Source of the DNA: Prolixibacteraceae bacterium
GTDB lineage: Bacteria; Bacteroidota; Bacteroidia; Bacteroidales; Prolixibacteraceae
Length of the DNA: 64,000 nucleotides
NCBI GenBank assembly: GCA_025210775.1
Contig: JAOARB010000013.1
Span: 124,001-188,000 of the forward strand
Direction of reading: 5' to 3'
The position numbers were made by a program, and so were the translations under genes. This document shows, one piece after another, positions 43,975 to 53,428 of the stretch. A model generated the notes under the pieces. The model was not told the origin of the DNA. It saw only the letters and a program-made list of their open reading frames with translations, and did no database searches. Position 1 is the first letter of the stretch; every line of letters starts with the position of its first letter.

Positions 43975-44547
43975 ATGATTACACTTGGCATCACAGGGGG
44001 TATTGGATGTGGCAAGACCACTATCTGTAAAGCACTCTCTTTACTTGACATTCCATTATTTATTTCCGATATTGAAGCAAAGAAGTTGATGACAAACAAT
44101 TCCATAGTACGATCTAAACTTATCGCAATACTTGGAGAGGATTGTTATTTAAAAAATGGAGGATTAAATAAACCATATATTTCAAATCTTATATTCAACA
44201 ACAAAGAAATATTATCACAGGTTAATAATATTGTTCACTCTGAAACACACAACGCTTTTAAATCTTGGAAAGAGAGACAAAAAACTTCCATCATTGCTTA
44301 TGAGTCGGCACTTCTTTTTGAGTCAAACTCAAACAAACTAGTAGACAAGGTAATCTTCATTAAAGCACCTCTTGAAACGCGAATTAAAAGAGTGATGAAA
44401 AGAGACAAGATTTCAAGAGAGAAAGTGTTAGACCGAATAAAGAATCAGATGGACGATTCTCTAAAAGAAGAAAAGTCAGACTTTATTATACACAACGACA
44501 ATGATTTAGTTATTCCACAAATATTAAACCTTATTAATACATTATGA
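43975..44547 (+). CDS. coaE: Dephospho-CoA kinase
   Basis: Last step of coenzyme A synthesis, phosphorylating the 3'-hydroxyl of dephospho-CoA with ATP in the cytosol. 190 residues, normal length. The P-loop is GITGGIGCGKTT (5-16), followed by LDIPLFISDIEAKKL (the DADxxA-like substrate motif, here SDIEAK) and YESALLFES. Arg-rich lid LETRIKRVMKRDKISREKV. Overlaps the downstream DnaJ-domain gene by 4 bases (ATGA). Confidence 0.96.
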   Translation: MITLGITGGIGCGKTTICKALSLLDIPLFISDIEAKKLMTNNSIVRSKLIAILGEDCYLKNGGLNKPYISNLIFNNKEILSQVNNIVHSETHNAFKSWKERQKTSIIAYESALLFESNSNKLVDKVIFIKAPLETRIKRVMKRDKISREKVLDRIKNQMDDSLKEEKSDFIIHNDNDLVIPQILNLINTL

Positions 44548-45251
44548 GTCTATTTAAAACATTACTAGCAGGAGGACTAGGCTGGGCACTAGGAGGACCA
44601 ATTGGTGCGATTATTGGTGTCGTTGCCTCTAAATTACTAAAAGATCTACCTACAACACCTCAAGGACAAAGATCTGGAGGAGATTACTTCTTAGGTATGC
44701 TTGTGCTTATAACAGCCGTAATGAAGGCAGATAAGAAGATCATGAAATCAGAACTAGACTATGTAAAGAATTTTCTACTTAAGTCATTTGGTGAAACAAA
44801 AGCAAAAGAGTCCCTTATTTTAATAAAAGACCTTTTAAAACAAGATATCCCTGTTAACGATGTGTGTCATCAAATAAACCAAAACATCAACAAAGAGAGT
44901 CGTATACAAATGGTACACTTTCTTTTTGGACTCGCTCTTTCGGATGGAATTCTTTCCCATGAAGAGGAAGAGTTGATTCGACAGATTGCATTTGAATTTC
45001 AAATGAACTCTAACGAATACCAATCGGTTAAATCTATGTTTGTTCAAGATGTAAACTGGGCATATAGAGTTCTTGAAATCTCGCCAGAAGCGACAGATAA
45101 AGAAGTTGCAAAAGCATTCCGTGTTATGGCAATAAAATATCATCCTGATAAAGTCGCGGATCAAGGAGAAGATGTTGTAAAAGCTGCAAACGAGAAGTTT
45201 CAAACACTAAATGAAGCATATCAAGCAATCAAAAAGGAAAGAAACATTTAA
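44544..45251 (+). CDS. DjlA-like protein with TerB and DnaJ domains
   Basis: 235 residues. A glycine-rich hydrophobic N-terminus (LLAGGLGWALGGPIGAIIGV) may associate with the membrane. A TerB-like helical domain (about 50-150, GMLVLITAVMKADKKIMKSE) follows, then a C-terminal J domain (about 172-235) with the HPD motif at 200-202 (KYHPDK). This is the layout of DjlA co-chaperones, which stimulate DnaK. Last gene of the nusB row, overlapping coaE by 4 bases and followed by a terminator. Confidence 0.9.
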   Translation: MSLFKTLLAGGLGWALGGPIGAIIGVVASKLLKDLPTTPQGQRSGGDYFLGMLVLITAVMKADKKIMKSELDYVKNFLLKSFGETKAKESLILIKDLLKQDIPVNDVCHQINQNINKESRIQMVHFLFGLALSDGILSHEEEELIRQIAFEFQMNSNEYQSVKSMFVQDVNWAYRVLEISPEATDKEVAKAFRVMAIKYHPDKVADQGEDVVKAANEKFQTLNEAYQAIKKERNI

Positions 45252-45289
45252 AAATTGATCACTTAAATTATTAGTCACAAAAGATCTAT

Positions 45290-45344
45290 GACCTTTAAAT
45301 ATAATTCTTTATTGTGTTTCAATAGAGGGTTATAGTTAAAGGTC
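45290..45344 (+). terminator. Terminator of the nusB-coaE-djlA operon
   Basis: GACCTTTAA (45290-45298) and TTAAAGGTC (45336-45344) pair, with an inner TATAA/TTATA stem and a long loop, followed by TTTTTATTTTATT. Confidence 0.82.
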
Positions 45345-45660
45345 TTTTTATTTTATTGGGTTCAACACAAACTTACACCTTCTTATTTCTTTTATTTAAA
45401 GAAATATCAGTCAGACACACCCACTACTACACAAAAACTACAAAGATAGCTTAAAATGGCTCTATACCCCTATAAAGCCATAATAAACAAAGGCAAAAGA
45501 CTCTATCCATATCATCTACCTTACAATAAAATGAAAGCCACCTCATTTAAAATAAGATGGCTTTCGTTATTATTGTAAAAAATCCAACACAATAATCTAT
45601 TAAAGAATATTTTAATCGTCGGTATTACACATTTAAAGTAATAAAAAAGCAAGAAGATAC
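45345..45660. other. Gene-free stretch between converging genes
   Basis: Between the djlA-like and DUF3276 genes. Apart from the two terminator hairpins (45290-45344 and 45531-45567) nothing is recognisable here. Confidence 0.6.
45531..45567 (-). terminator. Terminator of the DUF3276 gene
   Basis: ATGAAAGCCA (45531-45540) and TGGCTTTCGT (45558-45567) pair with one G-T; the loop can extend the stem. On the minus strand it runs into TTTTATTG. It lies about 95 nt after the stop at 45661. Confidence 0.7.
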
Positions 45661-46029
45661 TTATTCTTCACAAGAGGAGAATTCATGCTTTTTTCTAGGA
45701 TTATTTTTCACCCTACTCTTTTCACTACGAGGATGAGTTTGAAGATATGATTCCATGAAATTCGCAACATCATTAATCTTAGCCTTGAACTCATCCATAT
45801 CTTCTTGATACAAATAAACTTTATACTTATCATAGTAGAACTTACCATCATCGTCAACTTTCTTTTTACTCTCCGTCAAAACAACATAAGGGTCATCATA
45901 ACGTGTTTTCTTAACATCCAGAAAGTAAGTTCTATTACCTGCTTTTACAACCTGAGAATATAGATCTTCTTGTCTTACACGATCTTTTTCTCCTTCATTT
46001 TGTAATTCTATTTTTCTTTCGTCCTTCAT
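45661..46029 (-). CDS. DUF3276 / PUR-alpha-like nucleic acid-binding protein
   Basis: 122 residues. The core (about 20-105) is the PUR-type beta-beta-beta-beta-alpha fold of DUF3276: DLYSQVVKAGNRTYFLDVKK, DPYVVLTESKKK, FYYDKYKVYLYQEDMDEF and AKINDVANFMESYL. Proteins of this kind in Bacteroidota and Borrelia bind single-stranded nucleic acid; the role here is inferred. The C-terminus is basic and low complexity (SEKSRVKNNPRKKHEFSS). Monocistronic with its own promoter word. Confidence 0.93.
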   Translation of the reverse strand: MKDERKIELQNEGEKDRVRQEDLYSQVVKAGNRTYFLDVKKTRYDDPYVVLTESKKKVDDDGKFYYDKYKVYLYQEDMDEFKAKINDVANFMESYLQTHPRSEKSRVKNNPRKKHEFSSCEE

Positions 46030-46061
46030 AATTCCTCCATTTAAGAAATAGATTAGTATCT

Positions 46062-46069
46062 CAAATATA
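46062..46069 (-). promoter_or_regulatory. -7 promoter element, DUF3276 gene
   Basis: TATATTTG on the minus strand, 33 nt from the ATG at 46029. The gene-free stretch from here to 46327 shows nothing else. Confidence 0.5.
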
Positions 46070-46327
46070 ACAAATAATTTTTGCTTTAACTTTTATTTAC
46101 AGTAAATAATCTCAAGATTTTCATCACGATTTAACCTCACAAAAAACAACACAAAACAAAAACATTTGATACACACTAAACTAAGCGATTAAATAGATTC
46201 TACTAGCAATATTTTCAACATAAAACTATCATAAAAACAAATAATATAAAATAAACAGACAGAAATAACAGTGACATTAATGGGGCAAAACCAAAAAGAT
46301 AGTTTGATAAAACATATAACAAAAAAA

Positions 46328-46352
46328 CCCTAAGGAACGAAAGTCCTTAGGG
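46328..46352 (-). terminator. Terminator of the RND efflux operon
   Basis: CCCTAAGGA (46328-46336) and TCCTTAGGG (46344-46352) form a 9-bp stem 25 nt past the minus-strand stop at 46377 and run into TTTTTTTG on that strand. Confidence 0.92.
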
Positions 46353-46376
46353 CAAACGAAATAGATTGAGCAAAAC

Positions 46377-47690
46377 CTATTTTGAGGAATATTCTGCAAT
46401 AATACCACCAGTTATTGTAACCAAATCTACATACGACAACTGTAGCTTATATAGTGCATTTAAGTTAGAGGTAACAGCATTAAGATACATAACCTGTACA
46501 TCTCTAAAATTAAATGAATTAATCGCTCCTGAACGAAACTTCTGTTTCGAAATATCTAAATTCAATTTGGATGCCTTTACTTGTTGTTGTGACAAAGATA
46601 ACAACTCCTTATTCACCTCGTACATATCAAAGTACTGACCCAATTGATTCGATAAAGATATCCTCATATCATCAATCTTTAAATCGGATATCTCTTTATT
46701 TATTTGAGCTACACGAATCGCTCGTTTACGATTGCCTCCATTAAACAAATTATAGCTCAATTTTAAAGAGACAGATGGCGTAGTAGTATAACCAGAGGGA
46801 GTCATTAAAGATTCTGGATCACTTTCACTATACTTCCCTGTTACACCTGCGCTTAACGATAGAGTTGGAAACATCTTAGACTTAGATAATTTCACATCAT
46901 CCACGTTTAGTTTCTGAGAGATATACTGATTCTTTAGATTACTATTATCCCTCATCATCTTATCAACAAGATCCGACATCACAAAATGATTATCACTCGC
47001 TGTCAACTCGCCTGAGATACTCCACGAAGTTTTATTCATCTCCTCCCCCATAACATAACACAAATTTCTTTTTGCATTACGAGCAGAGACTCTCTGATTT
47101 AAATAATTACCTTTATCTTCTAACCAAGCATTCTGAGCCTGAATCAATTCATATTGAGTTGAAGATCCTAATTCCACCAATTTCTTAGCTTGATCATAAC
47201 GATCTTTAGATAATTCCATCATCTCTTTTTGGACCATCGCCTTCTCTTCAGTGATTCGAGCCAAATACCACGCAGAAATAATCTTACGTATCGCCACTTC
47301 AATAACGACAATCTCTTGTCCATCAGAAAGAGACTTTAGATTTTGCAGTTTACCTTTTGTGATATTAACTCTAAATCCATCAAATAACACCCAATCCATC
47401 ATGACTGAACTACTAGCACTATAGTTTGTAATGTGATCATCAGATTGGTATACAGGAGATATTCCACCCGAAGCGAGAAAATTAATAGTAGGGTAACGAC
47501 CAGCATTTCCCCAACTATTATTCATCTCTGCTATTTGATTATTCTTCTTAGCAATTTGAATATCAAAATTATTTTTTAGTCCTATTTCTAATGCTTTCCC
47601 AAGAGTTAATAGATCTTGGCATATCCCTTTTTGTGGTACAAAAGCCACAAAGGATAAAACAATTAATATATATATTGATCTCTTTAACAT
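46377..47690 (-). CDS. TolC-family outer membrane channel of the RND system
   Basis: 437 residues from the ATG at 47688-47690; the frame is open 16 codons further, into the pump gene, but the signal peptide (MLKRSIYILIVLSFVAFVPQ, cleaved near GICQ) starts here. Two TolC repeats with helical hairpins: LGKALEIGLKNNFDIQIAKK and VDKMMRDNSNLKNQYISQKL. Strand parts such as PTLSLSAGVTGKYSESDP are also seen. Outer-membrane exit duct for the RND pump encoded 10 bases upstream. Confidence 0.93.
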   Translation of the reverse strand: MLKRSIYILIVLSFVAFVPQKGICQDLLTLGKALEIGLKNNFDIQIAKKNNQIAEMNNSWGNAGRYPTINFLASGGISPVYQSDDHITNYSASSSVMMDWVLFDGFRVNITKGKLQNLKSLSDGQEIVVIEVAIRKIISAWYLARITEEKAMVQKEMMELSKDRYDQAKKLVELGSSTQYELIQAQNAWLEDKGNYLNQRVSARNAKRNLCYVMGEEMNKTSWSISGELTASDNHFVMSDLVDKMMRDNSNLKNQYISQKLNVDDVKLSKSKMFPTLSLSAGVTGKYSESDPESLMTPSGYTTTPSVSLKLSYNLFNGGNRKRAIRVAQINKEISDLKIDDMRISLSNQLGQYFDMYEVNKELLSLSQQQVKASKLNLDISKQKFRSGAINSFNFRDVQVMYLNAVTSNLNALYKLQLSYVDLVTITGGIIAEYSSK

Positions 47691-47700
47691 GCTCGTTTTT

Positions 47701-50700
47701 TTATAATTCAAAATCTTCTTCATTTCGATTATCAACAACTTCTTTCTCCATTGCTTTCTCTAATAAATCAGAAACTTTCTGATCTCTTACAGCAGTCTCT
47801 ACACTCTCTGGAGTTGCCTGTTTGTTTCCTTTTAAATGAGCATACACAACTCTCAATTTATTGGCAACGGTCACGTAAACAGGAAGTACAGTCAAGATAA
47901 AGAAAGTACCAATCAGAATACCGTAAGCCAAAGAGATAGCCATTGGTTTAATAAAAGCAGTATCACTACTGGTTTCACGTATTAAAGGGAACAATCCTGC
48001 AGTCGTTGTGATGGTTGTAAGCATAATAGGCCTAAAACGAGATTTTGCAGCTTCAATAATGGAAGGTCCAACATGGAATCCCCTTCGCAGATTTTGATTA
48101 TACCGATCAAGTAAAACCACGGCATCATTAATAATTGTACCAGAAAGGGCCACCATTCCCCAAAGACTCATTGAAGAGAAAGCAATACCTTCCAATAAGT
48201 GTCCCCAAAGAGCGGCAATAATTCCAAATGGAATCATCGCAACAATCATCATTCCTTGAGTGAAAGATCTAAAGAAAACAATAATGATAATCCAGATAAC
48301 AAAAAATGCAATACCAAAAGAATAAACAATACTATGTGATTCTTCCGAAGCATCTTTTATCTGACCTTGGTGCATATAAGTTACACCTTGATGTTTTGCC
48401 AATACTTTTGGAAGCACCTCCGATTCAATCTTTGCAATAATAGGAGGAACAGATTCTTTTTCATCCACCATATAAGCATCAATACGGATCTCAACCTTAC
48501 CATTAAAATGATGAATAGAAGTCAATCCTCTACGTTGTTTAATGTCTGCTAATTTTGAAAGAGGATAATTTCCATTAGAAGTACGAATCATCATTTTCTC
48601 TAATTGTCCTAAATTCTCTCTATCATTTAAAGGATAACGAACATAAATCCATATTTCATCACGTTTATGTTGTATACGTTGAGCTAAACCTCCATAAAAA
48701 GATTGACGAACTTGATTCATTAAACTCTTTTGTGTAAAGCCTAAGGCATATGCTGTTGGTGTTAACTTCAAGACGACCTCTTGGCTTCCCAATTGGTTAT
48801 TATCCATAATATTATATAGCGAAGAGAATTTACGCAACTCATCCTCAAAATCCTTGGCAGCCAATTCCAACTGTTCCTTATCATCCCCTAAAAGACTTAT
48901 TGAAACAGGAGCACCAAAACGATTACTTGCACCAACAGTAAATTTATATGCATCTTGAATCTTTCCAACTTTATTTGTTATGGCCACCTTGATCTCATGA
49001 GAGCTCATTTTGGAATCATCAAGTTTGCGTAGAAACACTCGAATATTTCCGGCATTAGGTCCAACCTCTGTACGATTAAAAGCCCAACCCGTATTAAGCG
49101 CAATTCTCTCCACTGGAGCTTCTTCATTATATTTTTGCGCCAAATCGCTATTAACCTCTTCGATCTTATGTTTCACCATTCGAAGTCTCTCGATAGTAAC
49201 CTCTTCATTAATTCCAGGTTTCATACAAAGATCAATCACAAAATTATCTTCTGAAACAGGAGGGAACACAGTCGTTGAAATACGTCCACTTGTCAAAAGT
49301 CCTACTGTAATAATAATAATAGCAGTAAATATAGATATCGAGATGGCTTTATATTTCAATAATGCATGTAATAATGGAAGGTATATTTTGTCTCGCAAAC
49401 CAAAGATCATCTTATCAAAGAAACCTCTAATTTTTCCATAAAGACTTTTCTTGTTTAAAGGTTTTAGGACCTTCTCTGAAGCCAAGTGTCCTGGTAATAC
49501 AAACATTCCTTCAAACAGAGAAAAGACCAAACACAAAACAACAATTGCAGCCATCTCATACATCATCTCTAAATTTCCTTCAATAAAGAATAAAGGACAA
49601 AAAGCTATAATTGTTGTACTTACAGAAGTCAAAACAGCTGGAATCACCTCAAGTGTTCCATCAATGGCAGCTCTTCGAGGACTCTTACCCATCTCGAAGT
49701 GGGTAAAAATGTTTTCTCCAATAACAATACCATCATCCACCAATATCCCAACAATTAGGATCATACCGAAAACTGAAATAAAGTTCATTGTCACTCCCAT
49801 CATATTGGCAATGATAAACATCCCCAAGAATGAAGAAGGAATTCCCCATGCTACCCATAGAGACAACCTGAAACTTAAGAATACAGATAAGGCAATAACT
49901 ACAAGAATCATTCCCATTAATCCATTATCATAAAGAATATTCAGCTGAGCATCTAAGAAATCTCTAAAATCTCTTACAACACTAAGATTCATATCCTTAT
50001 TCTCTTCATTAAAAGTTTTGGTATAAGAAGCAATATAATCAGAAATATCTTGAAGATCTTCGGTTCTAAGCTTTTCAATTACAAAAAAGGCTGAACGCTC
50101 TCCATCAACAAATGATTTATAAGGGACATCTTCAAATTGATAATAGACAGAGGCAACATCTTTTACTCGAACCAGATCCCCATCTTCATTTGCACGGATA
50201 ACAATATTCTCAATATCATCAGGACGAACAGAACGCTCTCTTGAATTAATCTTAATCTGTTCTCTATGATTTTTAATCACTCCTCCAAAAATATCAAGGT
50301 TGTTATTCGCAATTGCAACTTTGATATCTTGAAGAGATAAATTATAACGACGAAGCATCTCCTCATTAACCTCAATAGAGAGCTCCATACGACTCGGATA
50401 ACCAAAAATAGTAATCTGAGACACTATACCCGAGGCCCTTAAGTCGTCTTCAACTTTTTGTGCTCGCTCTTTAATCTTCATTAAATCATCTTCTTTCGAA
50501 CTTAATTTCATGAAAAGAGCAATCGTTTTACTTTTTTGTTTTGCAACGATTGGTTTCTCGGCCCCAGCAGGAAAATTACTAATTCCATCAACAGAATTCT
50601 TAACATCAGACAACACTTCGTCTACATTATACTCGTTACGAACCTTGATGGTTACCGTTGCACTATTTTCAGATGATACAGAGGAGAACTCCTTAACTCC

Positions 50701-50928
50701 TACTGTTCCTCTCAAGGCATCCTCAATTAACGAGGTTACCCCTTCATCCATCTCTTTTGGGGTAGCCCCCTGATAAGCAACAGAGACGGTTATTGTATGG
50801 GATTTTACTAAAGGGAAAGACGCTTTCTTCATCATAGACATCGAAATACCGCCAAGAAGGAGCAACGACACTATAATAATCTTTCCATAAAATGGATACT
50901 TTACAAAAAGCGATAGTAATTTTTTCAT
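47701..50928 (-). CDS. RND-family efflux pump, AcrB/CusA superfamily
   Basis: Inner-membrane proton-driven exporter. 1075 residues, full RND length, with 12 membrane segments and two large periplasmic loops. Visible landmarks are GATPKEMDEGVTSLIEDALR near the N-terminus, the TM4 segment with the proton-relay pair in GILVDDGIVIGENIF, and the matching C-half segment SGTIINDAVVLLDRYNQNLR followed by SRFRPIMLTTITTTAGLFPL. The C-terminal tail is long and charged. It resembles the HAE1 group more than heavy-metal pumps, but the substrate is unknown. Middle gene of adaptor-pump-channel. Confidence 0.96.
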   Translation of the reverse strand: MKKLLSLFVKYPFYGKIIIVSLLLLGGISMSMMKKASFPLVKSHTITVSVAYQGATPKEMDEGVTSLIEDALRGTVGVKEFSSVSSENSATVTIKVRNEYNVDEVLSDVKNSVDGISNFPAGAEKPIVAKQKSKTIALFMKLSSKEDDLMKIKERAQKVEDDLRASGIVSQITIFGYPSRMELSIEVNEEMLRRYNLSLQDIKVAIANNNLDIFGGVIKNHREQIKINSRERSVRPDDIENIVIRANEDGDLVRVKDVASVYYQFEDVPYKSFVDGERSAFFVIEKLRTEDLQDISDYIASYTKTFNEENKDMNLSVVRDFRDFLDAQLNILYDNGLMGMILVVIALSVFLSFRLSLWVAWGIPSSFLGMFIIANMMGVTMNFISVFGMILIVGILVDDGIVIGENIFTHFEMGKSPRRAAIDGTLEVIPAVLTSVSTTIIAFCPLFFIEGNLEMMYEMAAIVVLCLVFSLFEGMFVLPGHLASEKVLKPLNKKSLYGKIRGFFDKMIFGLRDKIYLPLLHALLKYKAISISIFTAIIIITVGLLTSGRISTTVFPPVSEDNFVIDLCMKPGINEEVTIERLRMVKHKIEEVNSDLAQKYNEEAPVERIALNTGWAFNRTEVGPNAGNIRVFLRKLDDSKMSSHEIKVAITNKVGKIQDAYKFTVGASNRFGAPVSISLLGDDKEQLELAAKDFEDELRKFSSLYNIMDNNQLGSQEVVLKLTPTAYALGFTQKSLMNQVRQSFYGGLAQRIQHKRDEIWIYVRYPLNDRENLGQLEKMMIRTSNGNYPLSKLADIKQRRGLTSIHHFNGKVEIRIDAYMVDEKESVPPIIAKIESEVLPKVLAKHQGVTYMHQGQIKDASEESHSIVYSFGIAFFVIWIIIIVFFRSFTQGMMIVAMIPFGIIAALWGHLLEGIAFSSMSLWGMVALSGTIINDAVVLLDRYNQNLRRGFHVGPSIIEAAKSRFRPIMLTTITTTAGLFPLIRETSSDTAFIKPMAISLAYGILIGTFFILTVLPVYVTVANKLRVVYAHLKGNKQATPESVETAVRDQKVSDLLEKAMEKEVVDNRNEEDFEL

Positions 50929-50949
50929 ATCTAAATATCGTGTTTACTC

Positions 50950-52062
50950 TTATTTTAATAGAGGATTAATCTTCATTCCATCATAGGCACGAATCAATGA
51001 CTCGACAACTACAACTTGTTGTTCTTTTAACCCTTGAATAAACATATAATCATCATTCTTATATTTTACGACAATATCCTCTTTATGAATATGTCCATCA
51101 TTAACTACATACATCTGATGTCCATTATAAACAGACTCTCTAGGCACCTGTAGAACTTGCTTTAGCATATTATTACCAAACTTCACACTCACATATTCTC
51201 CATCAAAAAGATTGTGTCCACGGTAGGATATATAGATATTCTGGCTTTGGGTTTTTCTATCTACAAAAGCAGCCTTTCTTGCAACAGATGCTGGAAAACT
51301 ATTTCCATCTTTCATGCAAATCATCACTTTATCATGAATCTTCACCTTCTCTGCATCAATAGGCAAAAGAGGGACCACCACTTCATAAGTATCCGTACGG
51401 ATAATATTTGCAATCGTAGCACTAGGGGAAGCAATACTTCCGACTTCCTTATTCACAGAGACATATGCACCATCAAAAGGAGCTCTTACAACATATTTAG
51501 ACAACATGATCTCCATCTTACGAATATCATAATAGTCACCTAGAATGTTTTTAGAGGACATATAGACTTTTTCTTTAACAGACTTTATTGCAGGTAAGAG
51601 AGGAAGTTTTTTATCCACTTCCACTTGAGTAAAGAAAGTGTTCCATTTTTTATATTCTTCAGGAAAATCAATATAAACATCTGCTAATACGTTAGATAAT
51701 GATTTAAGAAATCTACTCTTTGCAGCAGTGACAGAAGCTTTATAATCTTGACTAAATATTCGAAACAGAACCGTTCCTTTTTTAAAGTTTTTCCCCTCTT
51801 TTAAAGAAACATCTCCTTCTAACAAACGTCCTTGAACTTCAACACCCAATTGAACTACAGCGTTCGAATTCACTCTTCCAGGATAAGAAAAAGGAACTTC
51901 TTTGTCAACATAGTTTACCTCTGTACATTTTACACCATAGACAATTTCTGTCTTCTTCTTTTTACTCGGATTTGCTTTTGTCGAGTTTAAAAATTTAAAC
52001 ACCGTTAGGCTTACAATAACAATTGCAAGAGCTACTCCTCCACCTATTATTTTCTTTTTCAT
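50950..52062 (-). CDS. RND periplasmic adaptor (MFP, HlyD/AcrA family)
   Basis: 370 residues. An N-terminal membrane or signal segment (GGGVALAIVIVSLTVFKFL), the lipoyl halves (VVQLGVEVQGRLLEGDVSLK, EGKNFKKGTVLFRI, and VVRAPFDGAYVSVNKEVGSI), a short helical hairpin, and a C-terminal barrel (QVLQVPRESVYNGHQMYVVN). It couples the pump to the channel. First gene of the operon, 21 bases before the pump gene. Its 5' end faces the histidine kinase gene, which suggests control by that pair. Confidence 0.94.
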   Translation of the reverse strand: MKKKIIGGGVALAIVIVSLTVFKFLNSTKANPSKKKKTEIVYGVKCTEVNYVDKEVPFSYPGRVNSNAVVQLGVEVQGRLLEGDVSLKEGKNFKKGTVLFRIFSQDYKASVTAAKSRFLKSLSNVLADVYIDFPEEYKKWNTFFTQVEVDKKLPLLPAIKSVKEKVYMSSKNILGDYYDIRKMEIMLSKYVVRAPFDGAYVSVNKEVGSIASPSATIANIIRTDTYEVVVPLLPIDAEKVKIHDKVMICMKDGNSFPASVARKAAFVDRKTQSQNIYISYRGHNLFDGEYVSVKFGNNMLKQVLQVPRESVYNGHQMYVVNDGHIHKEDIVVKYKNDDYMFIQGLKEQQVVVVESLIRAYDGMKINPLLK

Positions 52063-52372
52063 AGTTAGATATTACACCAATGATACAATATATCACACTA
52101 ACTCAAACACAAAAGAGTTAACATGTGCCCATTAACAATGAACAAGAACAAAAGTGCCCCATTCTTGAATAGAATAAAAAAGTTTTCAATGAAGGGGATT
52201 ATTACTTCAAACAAAAGACATTTTTGCCAACAACGGTATTACTTGATCTTCCTAGGAATTATGGGGACTTTGGTTGAATAATACGAAACGATGATTGAAA
52301 AACAAACGACAACAAAGAGAGTATGAGAACAAAAATTTATCTTTGCATCAATAACATTCAAAAAACTATGGA
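52063..52372. other. Divergent intergenic region between the RND operon and the histidine kinase
   Basis: 310 bp with start codons of two divergent units on either side. A TAnnTTTG element for the kinase gene is at 52338-52345. No clear LytTR-type direct repeat or palindrome was recognised by eye. Confidence 0.55.
52338..52345 (+). promoter_or_regulatory. -7 promoter element, histidine kinase operon
   Basis: TATCTTTG, 27 nt upstream of the ATG at 52373; exact TAnnTTTG match. Confidence 0.5.
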
Positions 52373-53428
52373 ATGATTCCTATTGTAGATATTTTTAAAA
52401 ATAACCGTTGGCATTTTGTTACTTGGGGGGTTCTTTTTTCACTGATTTTATTAGCCAGCTCTCGCTTTGGATGGGAGTTTGCAATTAAAGCTGCCACCTT
52501 AAATTGTTTCGGTACCATGGCGCTAACGTATATCAATATTTTCTTCTTGTTACCCAAATACCTATCAAGAAAGAAACTCCGTTCATATATTTATCTTTCT
52601 CTCGCAATTATTACTGTAATTGGGATGATGCTTCTTTTCTGTCACTTAGATAAGATATTTTTATATCCTGTCATAAAAGATAAATTCTTCCATGGAGCAG
52701 AGTTTCGGTCAATATATCCAGCCTTTAAATATATGACTGTTTTTCTCATCACTCTTTTTGTAAGTACATCTGTGTACATCTCAATGAAAGGACGAGAAGG
52801 TAAAATAAAGTGGGATAATATGATTTCTGAAAAAAGAGACTTTGAACTTAAGTTTCTTAGAGCCCAAATCAATCCTCATTTTCTATTCAACACACTAAAC
52901 AATGTATATAGTCAGGTATACATGAAAGAAGAAGGAGCTGCAGATAACATTCTAAAACTATCTGACATGCTTCGTTACGTTATTGACGACTGTGCAGCAA
53001 ATACAGTCCCCCTACAAAAAGAGATCGATTATTTGAATAACTTTATTGATTTCCAGAATCTAAAATGTGAGACTCCACTGAACATTTCTTTTGAAACGAA
53101 CATCGAAGATCCTAAAATTCAGATCTCACCACTACTGTTTATTCCTATTGTAGAGAATTGTTTTAAGCACGGCAAAGTGGACAAATCACCAGAAAGTTTT
53201 GTAAAAATTGAACTGAACCAAACCAACAATAAAATTGAACTCAAAACGGCAAACACTATTGATATTCAGGCTCCAAAATCTAAAAATAGAGATGGTATTG
53301 GCATTGAGAACTTGCGAAAAAGACTTCAACTTATTTATGACAACAACCATAAACTAACGCTATCGGAAAAGAATGGAATATACCATGTAGAGCTAACAAT
53401 CCATACAAAACGAATATCCCAACTATGA
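52373..53428 (+). CDS. LytS/YehU-type sensor histidine kinase
   Basis: 351 residues. Four N-terminal membrane segments (about 14-135) and then the His_kinase domain with the phospho-acceptor His169 in AQINPHFLFNTLNN. ATP-binding part: N-box IPIVENCFKHG (Asn262) and G-box DGIGIENLRKRL. These short kinases without a periplasmic sensor domain pair with LytTR-type response regulators, and the next gene is one (4-base overlap). Divergent from the RND operon, so regulation of that pump or of envelope functions is a fair inference. Confidence 0.95.
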   Translation: MIPIVDIFKNNRWHFVTWGVLFSLILLASSRFGWEFAIKAATLNCFGTMALTYINIFFLLPKYLSRKKLRSYIYLSLAIITVIGMMLLFCHLDKIFLYPVIKDKFFHGAEFRSIYPAFKYMTVFLITLFVSTSVYISMKGREGKIKWDNMISEKRDFELKFLRAQINPHFLFNTLNNVYSQVYMKEEGAADNILKLSDMLRYVIDDCAANTVPLQKEIDYLNNFIDFQNLKCETPLNISFETNIEDPKIQISPLLFIPIVENCFKHGKVDKSPESFVKIELNQTNNKIELKTANTIDIQAPKSKNRDGIGIENLRKRLQLIYDNNHKLTLSEKNGIYHVELTIHTKRISQL